Source: Nonlabens sp. MB-3u-79
Lineage (GTDB): Bacteria; Bacteroidota; Bacteroidia; Flavobacteriales; Flavobacteriaceae
NCBI RefSeq assembly: GCF_002831625.1
Contig: NZ_CP025116.1
Span: 2,161,501 to 2,225,500, forward strand
Direction of reading: 5' to 3'
Length of the DNA stretch: 64,000 bases
In this document: piece by piece, positions 35,401-44,583 of the stretch
Position numbering within the stretch: position 1 is the stretch's first letter
How the letters are laid out: every line of letters starts with the position of its first letter
Program-made: the position numbers and the translations under genes
The notes under the pieces: model-generated
Told to the model about the DNA's origin: nothing
The model's input: the letters and a program-made list of their open reading frames with translations, nothing else
Databases searched by the model: none

Positions 35401-35634
35401 ACGTTCTCCATGCTAGTTAACTATCTATTTCTAGCCTTTCTCTTCAGCCGCTTGTATCCAATTAGTGGGGTTTAGGCTTATCTAAAAGTAACGAAGCGCC
35501 TAATAATTTAGGTTTGACTATTCTTAAAAATCAAACGAATTTGAGTATGGAAAAGATATAGTTAGAGCAAGACTTTGTTTTATAATTCAAACAGTTTTCT
35601 TCTAGATCATTGTAAGTAATTCTATCCTGATGCT

Positions 35635-36006
35635 CTAGGCCAAAAGTTTTTCAATAGACCAGTAGCTCAATCCTGCAGCTAAAATCCCTAAAACAAGACT
35701 TAAAACGAGGTATAAAATCGCAGAAGAAAAAGATCCGTTTTTTATCAAGAAAAAAAGCTCTGCACTGAATGTAGAAAAGGTAGTGAGACCACCGCAAAAG
35801 CCTACTCCTAGTAATACATACCAGTGATGGGTTAGGTGTTCTTTGTGAAAAGCTGCGAGAAAACCTCCTAACAATAAACAACCCAAGATGTTTGCACTAA
35901 TCGTGGGAATCCACTTCAGACTATTACTATTTTCTATGATAGAAAAATAAAATCTAAGACTACTGCCCAATCCGCCGCCAAGAAAAACAAATAAGAATGC
36001 TTTCAT
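35635..36006 (-). CDS. crcB: Fluoride efflux channel CrcB/FluC
   Basis: 123 residues with four membrane helices. Family motifs: FLGGGLGSSLRFYFS, ANILGCLLLGGFLAA and the central GFCGGLTTFSTFSAE with the Na+-binding and Phe-box residues. It functions as a dual-topology dimer exporting fluoride. It begins directly after the SRPBCC gene stop (no gap), so expression probably depends on that gene's promoter; I saw no fluoride riboswitch upstream. Confidence 0.92.
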   Translation of the reverse strand: MKAFLFVFLGGGLGSSLRFYFSIIENSNSLKWIPTISANILGCLLLGGFLAAFHKEHLTHHWYVLLGVGFCGGLTTFSTFSAELFFLIKNGSFSSAILYLVLSLVLGILAAGLSYWSIEKLLA

Positions 36007-37029
36007 CTATTGAATAGGTAAGTATATTTCTGTAAAATAATCGGCGGGGTTAGGAGTTAGCATCGGATCAGTTTTATAAACTTCATAAGGTGCTTCTTCA
36101 GATCTCACCAATCCATTTTGATCAATAAACTCTTCCCCTTTTTTTCTAGCCTCGTCTAAATTGCTATAAGCTCCTTTCAAAGTCACCTTTACTGCTTTCC
36201 CAGGTTCTTGGTAGCTGCACAATATGTTGCTATTGGTAGCGGTGATCTCTCTATTCTGAACGGGTATTGCCGCAGAAAAAATCATGCTATCATTATAAGG
36301 GTTTATTTTCTCATAGATTATACGAGGCATGCCGTACATATCTATTTTATTGCGCTGCATATAGGACATGATATTTTGAAGCATCTGAGTTTTTAATTCT
36401 TGAAAGTTTTCTTTTTTTGAACTTGAGGACATGTATAAGAAATAACCGCCTCCAGTTTCTATAATACCGTCAACACTTGAAGAACTTATATTCATGTTTT
36501 TGATGACGATTTTTTCTAAGTTTTTTAGTCCTTTTTTATATTTGGGAGCAATCTCATCTTCCATATTGAAACCAAAAACAGCGCCCATTGCTTTATCAAC
36601 TAATCCTTGTTCTCCTTTAATATTCCAGGTAATAAGTGTTCCATCTTCAACTTGTTCTAGGGCCATAATCACCTCGCTATTAGAACTAGTCATACCATTA
36701 TCGTAAAACATATCCATGATAATTGACTTATCTGGCTCAAGGCCTGTTATGGTCATTTTACCATTGCCATAAGAATCTATAAAAGAATAATTAGCATCGA
36801 CACCTTGAGTTTGCGTTCCCATTGTGGTTTCTATTTCTACATCTTCTAGCCATGGATTCCAGTTCTCCCATTGTTTAAAATCTTCTATTTGATCGTATAT
36901 CACAGATGTTGGTGCATCTATGACTAGAGTTTCGGTAATATCGTATGTACCGTCTTTAAGTGAAAAATATACAGCACCTCCTATAATAAGGATGAGCAGA
37001 AGAATCAGAATATATTTGATCGCTTTCAT
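36007..37029 (-). CDS. SRPBCC domain protein with C-terminal GyrI/effector-binding-like domain
   Basis: 340 residues. An N-terminal membrane anchor (6-25) is followed by an SRPBCC/START-like domain (about 30-175: VIDAPTSVIYDQIEDFKQWE, NWNPW, ITWNIKGEQGLVDKAMG) and then a GyrI-like small-molecule-binding domain (about 190-335: YMQRNKIDMYGMPRIIYEKI, VTLKGAYSNLDEARKKGEEF). This two-domain arrangement is common in Bacteroidetes; the ligand is unknown. Directly followed by crcB. Confidence 0.82.
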   Translation of the reverse strand: MKAIKYILILLLILIIGGAVYFSLKDGTYDITETLVIDAPTSVIYDQIEDFKQWENWNPWLEDVEIETTMGTQTQGVDANYSFIDSYGNGKMTITGLEPDKSIIMDMFYDNGMTSSNSEVIMALEQVEDGTLITWNIKGEQGLVDKAMGAVFGFNMEDEIAPKYKKGLKNLEKIVIKNMNISSSSVDGIIETGGGYFLYMSSSSKKENFQELKTQMLQNIMSYMQRNKIDMYGMPRIIYEKINPYNDSMIFSAAIPVQNREITATNSNILCSYQEPGKAVKVTLKGAYSNLDEARKKGEEFIDQNGLVRSEEAPYEVYKTDPMLTPNPADYFTEIYLPIQ

Positions 37030-37157
37030 TTTTGGTTCCTTTTATCATATCAAAGATACAATTATTGCATATTATAGGTCTCCTTTAAAGGATAAGAGTA
37101 AGGAGGATTAAAGAGCATTTTGGTATCGTAGAAGCTCAATCGAAAGTAGTTGTAAAA

Positions 37158-37189
37158 TAAAAACTGTCAGAAGTATCTGACAGTTTTTT
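37158..37189. terminator. Intrinsic terminator-like hairpin
   Basis: AAAACTGTCAGA / TCTGACAGTTTT with a T-run; position allows it to back up termination of the M28 gene. Confidence 0.65.
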
Positions 37190-37364
37190 AGAAAGTCATC
37201 TTAAAATGAGCTTTCTTCCCCTAAATTATGGATAGATTAAGGTTGGCTAGATCTATATTACAGTTGTAAATTTAAGTTAGTTATAAGCATTATAAAATAC
37301 CCCTTAAAGGGTATATTTTAATGCTATGGACGTATAAAGAAAGCACTTATTTAATTAATAAGTC

Positions 37365-37401
37365 AAAAAAAAAGCTCCCGGTTTTCAAAACCAAGAGCTT
37401 T
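37365..37401 (-). terminator. Terminator of the M28 peptidase gene
   Basis: On the minus strand AAAGCTCTTGGTTTT / AAAACCGGGAGCTTT then a long T-run. Confidence 0.8.
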
Positions 37402-37422
37402 AATAAGTTGAAAGCTTGCTTT

Positions 37423-38760
37423 TTATCTAAAAACGCCGCTAGGAAAACTCACCATACTTTCTATGCCATCTTTTCCAATTGCTGCTACTCCAAAAAACGA
37501 GTTGTCGATCACAATACCTTTTAAAGTAAACTCAGATAGATCCCCTACATAACGAGAGTGGTCCCAAGTAGGACTAGTAGTATCTCGCCAATAGATTTTA
37601 TAACCCACGGCTTCTTTTACTTGATCCCATTGTAACTTTACATCGGCTTCCACAATACCGCCTATTTTTACATTTTGTGGTCGACTAGGAGCCCAACCCA
37701 GTTGTGCAAGGTTGATGGCATTTACCGCTGTTAATTTTTTTGCATAGGTAAAGTTGACATGCTCCACCACATCTCCATAGTTGATGCCGTCCTCTGTTCT
37801 AATATCTTGGTGCTGTTGTGTGTAGTTTTCATGTGCTTCCATAATGCGTATCCCTGGGAATCCAAGGTCGGCAAAAGGCCTGTGGTGTCCACCACGACCA
37901 AAACGGTCTAATCGGTACACCATCATTGGTTTCATTTCGGGCATATAATCAGTCACTGATTTGTGTATGTACCTCGCTAATTGTCGTGAGATTCCGTCTA
38001 CTTCACCACCGTAAAAACGTCTTCCGTTTCTTTGTTTTTCTGTTTCTGTAGGGTCTGTAGGTTCTGAGAAAATCCTGAATTCGCGATTATCAGTCACTCC
38101 ATCGACACCTGTTATATTTCCTATCATGTCATTGTTTAAAAAGCCTATGACATTCCATTCTTTTTTCTGCGCATATTCTGCAAGCCCCTTACCGCCAAAA
38201 AGCCCTTGTTCCTCACCACTTAATCCTACATAAACAATACTGTTGTTAAACTTGCGCTTACTCAATACCCTTGCTGCTTCAATGGTTCCTGCCATACCAC
38301 TCGCATTATCGTTTGCTCCAGGAGCATCTGTAGTGAAATCCATGGTGTCACTAGCTCGTGAATCTATATCACCGCTCATCATTACCATATCATTAGGGTT
38401 TTTAGTACCACGTTGAATCGCTACTACGTTTACCACCCAAGCATCTTTAGGAATACGATTCCCCATTTCTTTAGTCACATAATCTTTCTGATAAAACACT
38501 TCCAGACAGCCACCACAATCTGCTGATATTTTGTCAAATTCTGCTTTGATCCACCTTCTAGCAGCACCTATTCCTCTGGTGTCAGAAATAGTATCAGAAA
38601 AGGTATTTCTCGTTCCAAATCCAGCCAATTTTCTAATGTCTTTTTCAATACGGTCGGCACTTACCTCATCAATAATGTGGTAGAGATCCATCTGATGATT
38701 TGTAGGCACTTGTGCGATTCCTGATATACTTACCAATAAGGCTATAATTATAATTCTCAT
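37423..38760 (-). CDS. Secreted M28 family zinc aminopeptidase with C-terminal Fn3-like domain
   Basis: 445 residues. Signal peptide (1-17, ending GIAQ). Metal-site motifs of M28: GANDNASGMAGT (bridging Asp), GLSGEEQGLFGG (catalytic Glu pair), FLNNDMIGN (Asp) and MEAHENYTQQHQD (His). The first metal position, usually His in a GHxDS motif, is Asp here (SGDIDSRASD). The C-terminal 90 residues form a fibronectin-III-like domain (PQNVKIGGIVEADVKLQWDQ, GYKIYWRD). It probably trims peptides outside the inner membrane. Two HIP half-turns upstream, one exact HIP copy at 38794. Confidence 0.88.
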   Translation of the reverse strand: MRIIIIALLVSISGIAQVPTNHQMDLYHIIDEVSADRIEKDIRKLAGFGTRNTFSDTISDTRGIGAARRWIKAEFDKISADCGGCLEVFYQKDYVTKEMGNRIPKDAWVVNVVAIQRGTKNPNDMVMMSGDIDSRASDTMDFTTDAPGANDNASGMAGTIEAARVLSKRKFNNSIVYVGLSGEEQGLFGGKGLAEYAQKKEWNVIGFLNNDMIGNITGVDGVTDNREFRIFSEPTDPTETEKQRNGRRFYGGEVDGISRQLARYIHKSVTDYMPEMKPMMVYRLDRFGRGGHHRPFADLGFPGIRIMEAHENYTQQHQDIRTEDGINYGDVVEHVNFTYAKKLTAVNAINLAQLGWAPSRPQNVKIGGIVEADVKLQWDQVKEAVGYKIYWRDTTSPTWDHSRYVGDLSEFTLKGIVIDNSFFGVAAIGKDGIESMVSFPSGVFR

Positions 38761-38793
38761 AGTTAAATTTGTTTTAAAGATATGTTATGACTC

Positions 38794-38807
38794 GCTTTCG
38801 CGAAAGC
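38794..38807. repeat. HIP palindrome copy 13 (intergenic)
   Basis: Exact GCTTTCGCGAAAGC, 33 nt upstream of the M28 start. Confidence 0.95.
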
Positions 38808-38852
38808 GAAAATAAAAATAAGCTGCTCACATCAAACAACTTTTTATACTTG

Positions 38853-39512
38853 TTACTCTTCTATTTCTATTTTCACTTCCTTTTCTGAGGCGGTGAAATC
38901 GTTATTATTTATCCAGTAATCTGAGGTAATAATCTCATACTGATCATTTTCTAAGGCTTTGAAGTACCAAATAATATCTGCTGCTTCATCAAATTCTTCT
39001 TCTCCCGCGAGCTGCTTTTTATACAATCGTTTGAATATTGCATGGTCGGTAATAATAGGAGCAAGACATTTAAGTGCAATAGCTTCATCCACTGCGATAT
39101 CAGTTTTGTGATGAGGAACGAGTTTTACTTTTATGACGCTCGCTTTGGCATGCGGAAACTTTCCATTGTATGCCTTATAGAGCAATTCGTTAATATCAAA
39201 TAATCTGGAATGAAAAGAGATATCAGAGTAATGCTCAGCCACGTTTTCTTTGAGCATATCGTGTGATATTTGCTCTATTTGTCCTTCATTCAAATCCTTT
39301 CCTAGTTGGTGTTGGAGTATGAGTAGAGCAGCTTCTTGAGGCTCAAAATCGCTAATTGCCATATAGAGCAATTCCTTAAGATCTTTATCAGTAGCATCAC
39401 CAGAATCGCCAAATTCAAAAACGTCTAATAATGCGATATAATCATCATGTGACCATTTTCCATCAATTTCATTTATGGAGGTCACATCTAATAAGTTTAC
39501 TTTGTATGTCAT
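38853..39512 (-). CDS. Conserved protein of unknown function
   Basis: 219 residues, soluble, acidic, mainly helical. Segments include YIALLDVFEFGDSGDATDKD, MAISDFEPQEAALLILQHQL and EEFDEAADIIWYFKALENDQ. No signal peptide, membrane helix or catalytic motif is seen. Transcribed towards the M28 gene. I do not recognise the family. Confidence 0.65.
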   Translation of the reverse strand: MTYKVNLLDVTSINEIDGKWSHDDYIALLDVFEFGDSGDATDKDLKELLYMAISDFEPQEAALLILQHQLGKDLNEGQIEQISHDMLKENVAEHYSDISFHSRLFDINELLYKAYNGKFPHAKASVIKVKLVPHHKTDIAVDEAIALKCLAPIITDHAIFKRLYKKQLAGEEEFDEAADIIWYFKALENDQYEIITSDYWINNNDFTASEKEVKIEIEE

Positions 39513-39596
39513 ATAAATTAACTTTTATAAAAGTCAAAAGAAAGATAGCTGAACCCTTTTTGTCTTTTATTAAATTGATGATAAAATTATAAAACA

Positions 39597-39627
39597 AAAA
39601 AACCTGTCTTGGTAAAAAACAGGTTTT
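39597..39627 (-). terminator. Terminator of the MscS gene
   Basis: AAAACCTGT / ACAGGTTTT stem with a T-run on the minus strand. Confidence 0.75.
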
Positions 39628-39645
39628 GAATAGAGGCGTGTATAG

Positions 39646-40467
39646 TTAGACTTGTTTATGAATTTCTACTTGATGAGGATAAGGAATCTCAACACCTATG
39701 GAATCAAGTGTAGGCTTAAAGTTTTGTTGTAGGTAAAAGTTGACGGTCCACACATCGGCTGTAAGTGTATATGGGCGCACCAAAATATTTATGGAACTAC
39801 TTGCATTTTCGGCTACTTTAACTATTGGTGCTGGATCTTTAAGGACTAATGGGTGGTCGGCACATAATTTTGTTAGTGCTTCTAAGGTTTTAGGAATATC
39901 GGCATCATAACTAACACCGATCATGGTTTCACACCTTAAAATCCCTTCAGTGTCATAGTTGATGATATTCCCATTAAGAAGGGGCCCGTTAGGAATAATA
40001 GCAAGTTTGTGTGAAAATGTAACTACTTTAGTTTGTAAAATATCTATTTCTTTAATGGTACCAGTGATCCCTTGTGCTTCAATGGTGTCTCCTACTTTAA
40101 AAGGTTTGAAGACTAATAGAAGTACTCCACCAGCAAAATTAGAAAGTGACCCTTGTAAGGCTAGCCCTATAGCAAGTCCAGCAGCAGCAAGAATCGCAGC
40201 AAAACTAGACGTCTGTACGCCTAATGTTCCTATTACAGTTACTAATAATAAAATGGTAAGCCCCCACTTAATCAGATTGAGTAAAAACTTCTCTAATGTG
40301 AGGTCACAATCTCTCGCAAGCATGACTTTTTTAGTGAGCTTTAGGGTTCTTTTGATCAGCCACCTTCCTATAACGTAGATAAGAATAGCTTTTAACAAAG
40401 GAATTCCATATTCAAGGATGAGTTCAGATCCTTTTTCTAAATTAAAATTTTCGATTAGTTCTTTCAT
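39646..40467 (-). CDS. mscS: Small-conductance mechanosensitive channel MscS
   Basis: 273 residues. Three membrane helices (about 20-40, 65-85, 90-115). The pore helix is the Gly/Ala-rich FAAILAAAGLAIGLALQGSL, followed by the beta-domain start FAGGVLLLVFKPFKVGDTI. The C-terminal cytoplasmic domain runs to the end. It opens under membrane tension to release osmolytes. Single gene with its own terminator. Confidence 0.94.
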   Translation of the reverse strand: MKELIENFNLEKGSELILEYGIPLLKAILIYVIGRWLIKRTLKLTKKVMLARDCDLTLEKFLLNLIKWGLTILLLVTVIGTLGVQTSSFAAILAAAGLAIGLALQGSLSNFAGGVLLLVFKPFKVGDTIEAQGITGTIKEIDILQTKVVTFSHKLAIIPNGPLLNGNIINYDTEGILRCETMIGVSYDADIPKTLEALTKLCADHPLVLKDPAPIVKVAENASSSINILVRPYTLTADVWTVNFYLQQNFKPTLDSIGVEIPYPHQVEIHKQV

Positions 40468-40617
40468 AATAGGTAAAGTTAAAATAAGCTGACAACATCC
40501 CTGTATAGGATTTGTTAAGAGTTAAAGGGTCTGGAGTCATTCTCCATTCCTTTGTCACACTGAAAAGAGTTTAGTCTCAATTTCTATTTTCTAACTAAAG
40601 TAGAAGTCGCAAATTTT

Positions 40618-40653
40618 AAAAAGCCGCTTTACTGATTGTAGTAAGCGGCTTTT
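40618..40653 (-). terminator. Terminator of the fatty-acid degradation cluster
   Basis: AAAAGCCGCTTAC / GTAAGCGGCTTTT-type stem (AAAAAGCCGCTTTACT ... AGTAAGCGGCTTTT) just beyond the fadE stop. Confidence 0.8.
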
Positions 40654-40675
40654 GTGAAATAGAGGTTTTAAATCC

Positions 40676-42487
40676 CTAAAAAGGATATTTATTGGTTTCT
40701 GTTACTTTATCAGCAATGGTATTTCTTAATTCTACTATATTAGGAAGGTTTACATATTTTGTAAAACGCTTCAAGCCCATAAGCATCATGCGTTGTTCAT
40801 CGCCTTCAGCAAAACTTGAAATTCCTTCCTCGGCTCTTGCTTGTACGATTTTTGAAGCACTGTATAAGTACAATTGAGACATAGCAATTTGCTCTTTTTG
40901 CTCCTCGACACTAGTACGTGCGATGTTCTTTTGAGTTCTTAATATGGCACTTTCGGCCATATAGATTTCGATAAGAATATCAGAGGCAGCTAGCAGTAAC
41001 TGCTGGTGCTCTTCTAATGCTGGACCAAATTTTTGAACAGCACTTCCTGCAACCATTAGGAATACTTTTTTAAGTTTTTTAACCATATCCATTTCTTCAG
41101 ATAGTGGCTCAGAGAAGTCAGGAGTATCAAAAGAGGGTATAGAAGTCAATTCATTTCCTACTGCCATTGCTGGTTCCAGAAGATTCACATGACCTTTCAT
41201 CGCTTTTTTAACAAGCATTCCTACAGCTAGCATGCGATTGATTTCGTTAGTACCTTCGTAAATACGGGAGATACGTGCATCTCTCCAAGCTGATTCCATA
41301 GGAGCGTCTGCGCTAAAGCCCATTCCTCCATAAATCTGGATTCCTTCATCTGCACAAGCTTGCATATCTTCAGAAACAGCTACTTTAAGTATAGAACATT
41401 CAATAGCAAATTCTTCTACACCTTTCAATTCGGCCTCAGCAAAAGTGGCTCCTTCTTCTTGACGTAAGTGAATTCTATTTTCAATATCCTTTGCAGCTCG
41501 GTAAGAAGCACTTTCACCTACATAAGCATTCGTTGCCATTTCAGCTAGTTTCTTTCTTATAGCTCCAAATTTTGCGATAGGAGTATTGAACTGTTCTCGT
41601 TCGTTTGCGTATTGTGTTGCAAGAGAAATCACTCTGCGTTGTGCATCTAAACAAGCAGCAGCAAGTTTGATACGACCTACGTTTAATGCATTCATGGCGA
41701 TTTTAAAACCTTCACCACGACCAGCAAGCATGTTTTCTGCAGGGACCATACAGTCGTTAAAGAATACTTGACGAGTAGAAGAGGCGTGAATACCTAATTT
41801 ATGTTCTTCTTCACCCATAGAGATACCATTACTAGCATCATTTTCAACTATAAAACCTGTAATGTTTTTATCATCTCCTAAACGCGCAAATACTACAAAA
41901 ACCTTACAGAAACCTGCGTTTGAGATCCACATTTTCTGACCGTTGATTTTGTAATGTTTACCGTCTTCGGTAAGTTCTGCTTTAGTTTTACCAGAGTTGG
42001 CGTCAGATCCTGCGCCTGGCTCTGTTAAACAATAAGCTCCAAACCACTCACCAGTAGCAAGCTTAGGTACGTATTGTTTCTTTTGTTCTTCCGTACCGTA
42101 CAAAGTGATAGGCATCGTACCTATTCCAGTATGGGCACCAAATGCTGTTGCGATGGAACCAGTAGCACCAGATATGTAATCACAGACCAACATAGTAGAA
42201 ACAAATCCCATTCCTAACCCGTCGTATTCCTCAGGAACTGCGACCCCTAAGAATCCCATTTCTCCTGCCTTGCGCATTACTTCTTCCGTAAGTGCGTAAT
42301 CTTTCTTTTCAAAACGTTCTTTATAGGGAACGATTTCTTTATCTACAAAATCTTGCACACTTTCACGCATCATTTTTTGCTCGTCCGTAAAATCTTCTGG
42401 ACTGAATACGTCTTGTGGGTTAGTCTCTGTTACGATGAATTGTCCACCGCGTATCATTTCTGTTTTTTTAATTGTTTCTGTTGACAT
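40676..42487 (-). CDS. fadE: Acyl-CoA dehydrogenase
   Basis: 603 residues, the long form with a C-terminal helical extension as in B. subtilis FadE and VLCAD. Flavin/substrate motifs: CLTEPGAGSDANSGKTKA, MWISNAGFCKVFVVFAR, and the late GGMGFSADAPMESAWRDARI followed by YEGTNEINRML, where the catalytic base is expected in the YEGT(N)E region. It oxidises acyl-CoA to trans-2-enoyl-CoA. Last gene of a marR-fadN-fadA-fadE cluster, after a 463-nt gap from fadA. Confidence 0.94.
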   Translation of the reverse strand: MSTETIKKTEMIRGGQFIVTETNPQDVFSPEDFTDEQKMMRESVQDFVDKEIVPYKERFEKKDYALTEEVMRKAGEMGFLGVAVPEEYDGLGMGFVSTMLVCDYISGATGSIATAFGAHTGIGTMPITLYGTEEQKKQYVPKLATGEWFGAYCLTEPGAGSDANSGKTKAELTEDGKHYKINGQKMWISNAGFCKVFVVFARLGDDKNITGFIVENDASNGISMGEEEHKLGIHASSTRQVFFNDCMVPAENMLAGRGEGFKIAMNALNVGRIKLAAACLDAQRRVISLATQYANEREQFNTPIAKFGAIRKKLAEMATNAYVGESASYRAAKDIENRIHLRQEEGATFAEAELKGVEEFAIECSILKVAVSEDMQACADEGIQIYGGMGFSADAPMESAWRDARISRIYEGTNEINRMLAVGMLVKKAMKGHVNLLEPAMAVGNELTSIPSFDTPDFSEPLSEEMDMVKKLKKVFLMVAGSAVQKFGPALEEHQQLLLAASDILIEIYMAESAILRTQKNIARTSVEEQKEQIAMSQLYLYSASKIVQARAEEGISSFAEGDEQRMMLMGLKRFTKYVNLPNIVELRNTIADKVTETNKYPF

Positions 42488-42677
42488 AACTTTCTTTTTA
42501 ATATGTAATGTTCCTTAGAAAGAGATTAGAAATTAAAGGTGAGAGAGGAGTTTTTATTACTGTCCTAAAGCCCTATTAGCATTCTTTTCTTTGGAATTCA
42601 TTGTTTTTGTTATCCGAATTTTTAAATTGACATCTTTCTTACACTTTTTTTAGTCATACGTTGTGTGCCTAGTCAAA

Positions 42678-42700
42678 TAAAGCCCTTAGTGTATAATTAT
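42678..42700. repeat. Short dispersed repeat, copy B
   Basis: TAAAGCCCTTAGTGTATAAT and the next three bases match 13399-13421 apart from one inserted base. Confidence 0.5.
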
Positions 42701-42801
42701 AAAAATCAGTATATGCTCAATAAGTTCTAGTATTATTTTAGCAACTATTTCAAGTTATGGGAAACGAGCCGTCTGTAATTTGAGAGGGCTGTTTAGCATC
42801 T

Positions 42802-42903
42802 TTACTTTTTTAAAAAACAAGCGGTCCAGCCATTTGGATCAGTTGTAATTTCTACAGCTCATTGTCCACTTGTTACATTAGGATGATGAGTACTTACCTT
42901 TGA
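42802..42903 (-). pseudogene. C-terminal gene remnant
   Basis: A minus-strand frame ending at the TAA at 42802 reads AVEITTDPNGWTACFLKK, preceded by a stop and SKVSTHHPNVTSGQ. It resembles a real C-terminus cut by a nonsense change; the family is not identified. Confidence 0.35.
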
Positions 42904-42950
42904 CTCATTTCCTTGTCTCTATATCCTAACTTCTTATAGTTATTTTTTCT

Positions 42951-44144
42951 TTAAGATAAAAACTCATATACTCCACAAGCTCCTTGTCCGGTACCTACGC
43001 ACATCGTCACAAGCCCATACTTATTTTTCATTTCGCGTTTTCTCATTTCATCAAAGAGTTGAACGCTCAATTTTGCTCCAGTACAACCTAATGGGTGACC
43101 TAGTGAAATGGCCCCTCCATTAGGGTTAATGATGTCAGGGTTCAATCCTAATTCACGTATCACAGCGAGGGACTGAGAAGCAAAAGCTTCATTCAGTTCT
43201 ATCATATCTACATCTTTCAAGGAAAGACCAGCTTGTTTTAAGGCTTTTGGAATGGCTTTTACTGGACCTATCCCCATAATTCTAGGTGGTACACCAGCAG
43301 CTGCAAAGTTGACCATACGAGCAATAGGCTCTAGGTTCAATTCTTTTACCATTTCTTCACTCATTACTAAAACCATTGCAGCACCATCACTCATCTGTGA
43401 AGAGTTACCGGCAGTTACAGAACCACCAGCAGCAAATACAGGTCGTAGTTTTGATAAAACTTCTAATTTTGTATCAGCACGTGGTCCTTCATCTTTGTTG
43501 ATGGTATAAGATTTTGTTTCTTTTATACCGTCGGCATTTAAGAAGGTTTCATCTATGTGAATAGGTACGATCTGATCTTGAAAACGACCTTCTGCTTGCG
43601 CTTTAAGTGCTTTTTGATGTGATTCAAAGGCAAACTGATCTTGGTCTTCACGAGAGACTTTGAATTCATTAGCAACAGCCTCAGCAGTTAATCCCATTCC
43701 CCAGTAATAATCCTCGTGGCCGGCTTTGACTATGTTATAATCAGGAGTAGGCTTGTACCCACCCATAGGTATATAGCTCATAGATTCGGCTCCACCAGCT
43801 ATAATACAACTCGCCATTCCAGATTGTATTTTTGCTGTAGCCATTGCAATAGTTTCCACACCACTAGCACAGTAACGGTTTACGGTAACTCCAGGCACAC
43901 TGTCTATTTTCAATCCCATTAAAGAGATCAAACGAGCCATGTTAAGTCCTTGCTCTGCCTCAGGCATTGCATTACCTATAATCACATCGTCTATTCTTGT
44001 TTTATCAAGATTAGGCACTTCTTTTAACATTGCTTCGATGTTCTCGGCAGCAAGTTCATCAGGTCTTTTAAAACGGAAAACTCCTTTAGGTGCTTTCCCA
44101 ACAGCTGTTCTTTTGGCAGCTACTATATATGCAGTTTTGTTCAT
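42951..44144 (-). CDS. fadA: Acetyl-CoA C-acyltransferase (beta-ketothiolase)
   Basis: 397 residues. Active-site motifs: NRYCASGVETIAMA (nucleophilic Cys), NEAFASQSLAVI, GHPLGCTGAKL and CVGTGQGACGVYE (second Cys). N-terminus KTAYIVAAKRTAVGKAPKG is typical. It performs the thiolytic step of beta-oxidation. Between the fadN-type multifunctional enzyme (with a four-helix-bundle pseudogene in between) and fadE, in the same order as the B. subtilis fadNAE operon. Confidence 0.95.
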   Translation of the reverse strand: MNKTAYIVAAKRTAVGKAPKGVFRFKRPDELAAENIEAMLKEVPNLDKTRIDDVIIGNAMPEAEQGLNMARLISLMGLKIDSVPGVTVNRYCASGVETIAMATAKIQSGMASCIIAGGAESMSYIPMGGYKPTPDYNIVKAGHEDYYWGMGLTAEAVANEFKVSREDQDQFAFESHQKALKAQAEGRFQDQIVPIHIDETFLNADGIKETKSYTINKDEGPRADTKLEVLSKLRPVFAAGGSVTAGNSSQMSDGAAMVLVMSEEMVKELNLEPIARMVNFAAAGVPPRIMGIGPVKAIPKALKQAGLSLKDVDMIELNEAFASQSLAVIRELGLNPDIINPNGGAISLGHPLGCTGAKLSVQLFDEMRKREMKNKYGLVTMCVGTGQGACGVYEFLS

Positions 44145-44187
44145 TTCTACTAAGATTATAGAATATGGATCATAGAATATGGACTTA

Positions 44188-44544
44188 TTATGAAAGTCGG
44201 TCTATAAATGATCCTATCATTCTTTGTGATTTTTGAATTTTCTCTATTGTTATATTATACAATTATTGATCAACATAATTTAATTTTAAAGCAACGGTAA
44301 ATTGAGTTTCCCATTCATATGCAGATCCTAAACCTGTTTCCAAATATGTTTTAAAATGTTTATCTGTTGATTTTGCAGAACCTTCTGCAATATTTGATGG
44401 TATAGAAACAGCACAACTATTCATTTGACTAATCAAATTAAATTTTTCAAATTCTGGAAACGTTTTAGTAATTGAATAATTATGGATAACAAATTCAACT
44501 CCATCTTGCCAGATTTTCAAATTTCTAAAATTGTGTATCGCCAT
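44188..44544 (-). pseudogene. Four-helix bundle protein (23S rRNA intervening-sequence type) with in-frame stop
   Basis: The 5' part (44263-44544) encodes 93 residues: MAIHNFRNLKIWQDGVEFVI, AVSIPSNIAEGSAKSTDKHF and ETGLGSAYEWETQ are signatures of the family. After the TAA at 44263-44265 the same frame continues for 24 codons (LYNITIEKIQKSQRMIGSFI then DRLS) and stops at 44188. Full length would be 118 positions, the family's usual size, and the tail fits the fourth helix. So a single nonsense codon interrupts an otherwise intact gene. It lies between fadN and fadA. Confidence 0.8.
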
Positions 44545-44583
44545 TTTCTATGATCCATACTCTTTCATCTATATTCTCAACAA

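Larger units (their letters stand above)
34954..35634. other. Gene-poor repeat region
   Basis: Holds the decayed icmF tail (34996-35062), R2 unit 4 (35151-35400) and, from about 35400 to 35634, nothing recognised. Confidence 0.7.
37030..37422. other. Intergenic stretch with three inverted repeats
   Basis: No gene seen. Contains hairpins at 37158-37189 and 37365-37401 (listed) and ACTTATT-TAATT-AATAAGT at 37345-37363. Confidence 0.7.
42488..42950. other. Gap between fadA and fadE with gene remnants
   Basis: No intact gene. Holds dispersed repeat copy B (42678-42700) and a short coding remnant (42802-42903, listed). Confidence 0.6.

Noticed and set aside
37030-37110. Fluoride riboswitch for crcB
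   Set aside because: crcB is second in its operon and the leader of the first gene shows no recognisable fluoride-aptamer pseudoknot.
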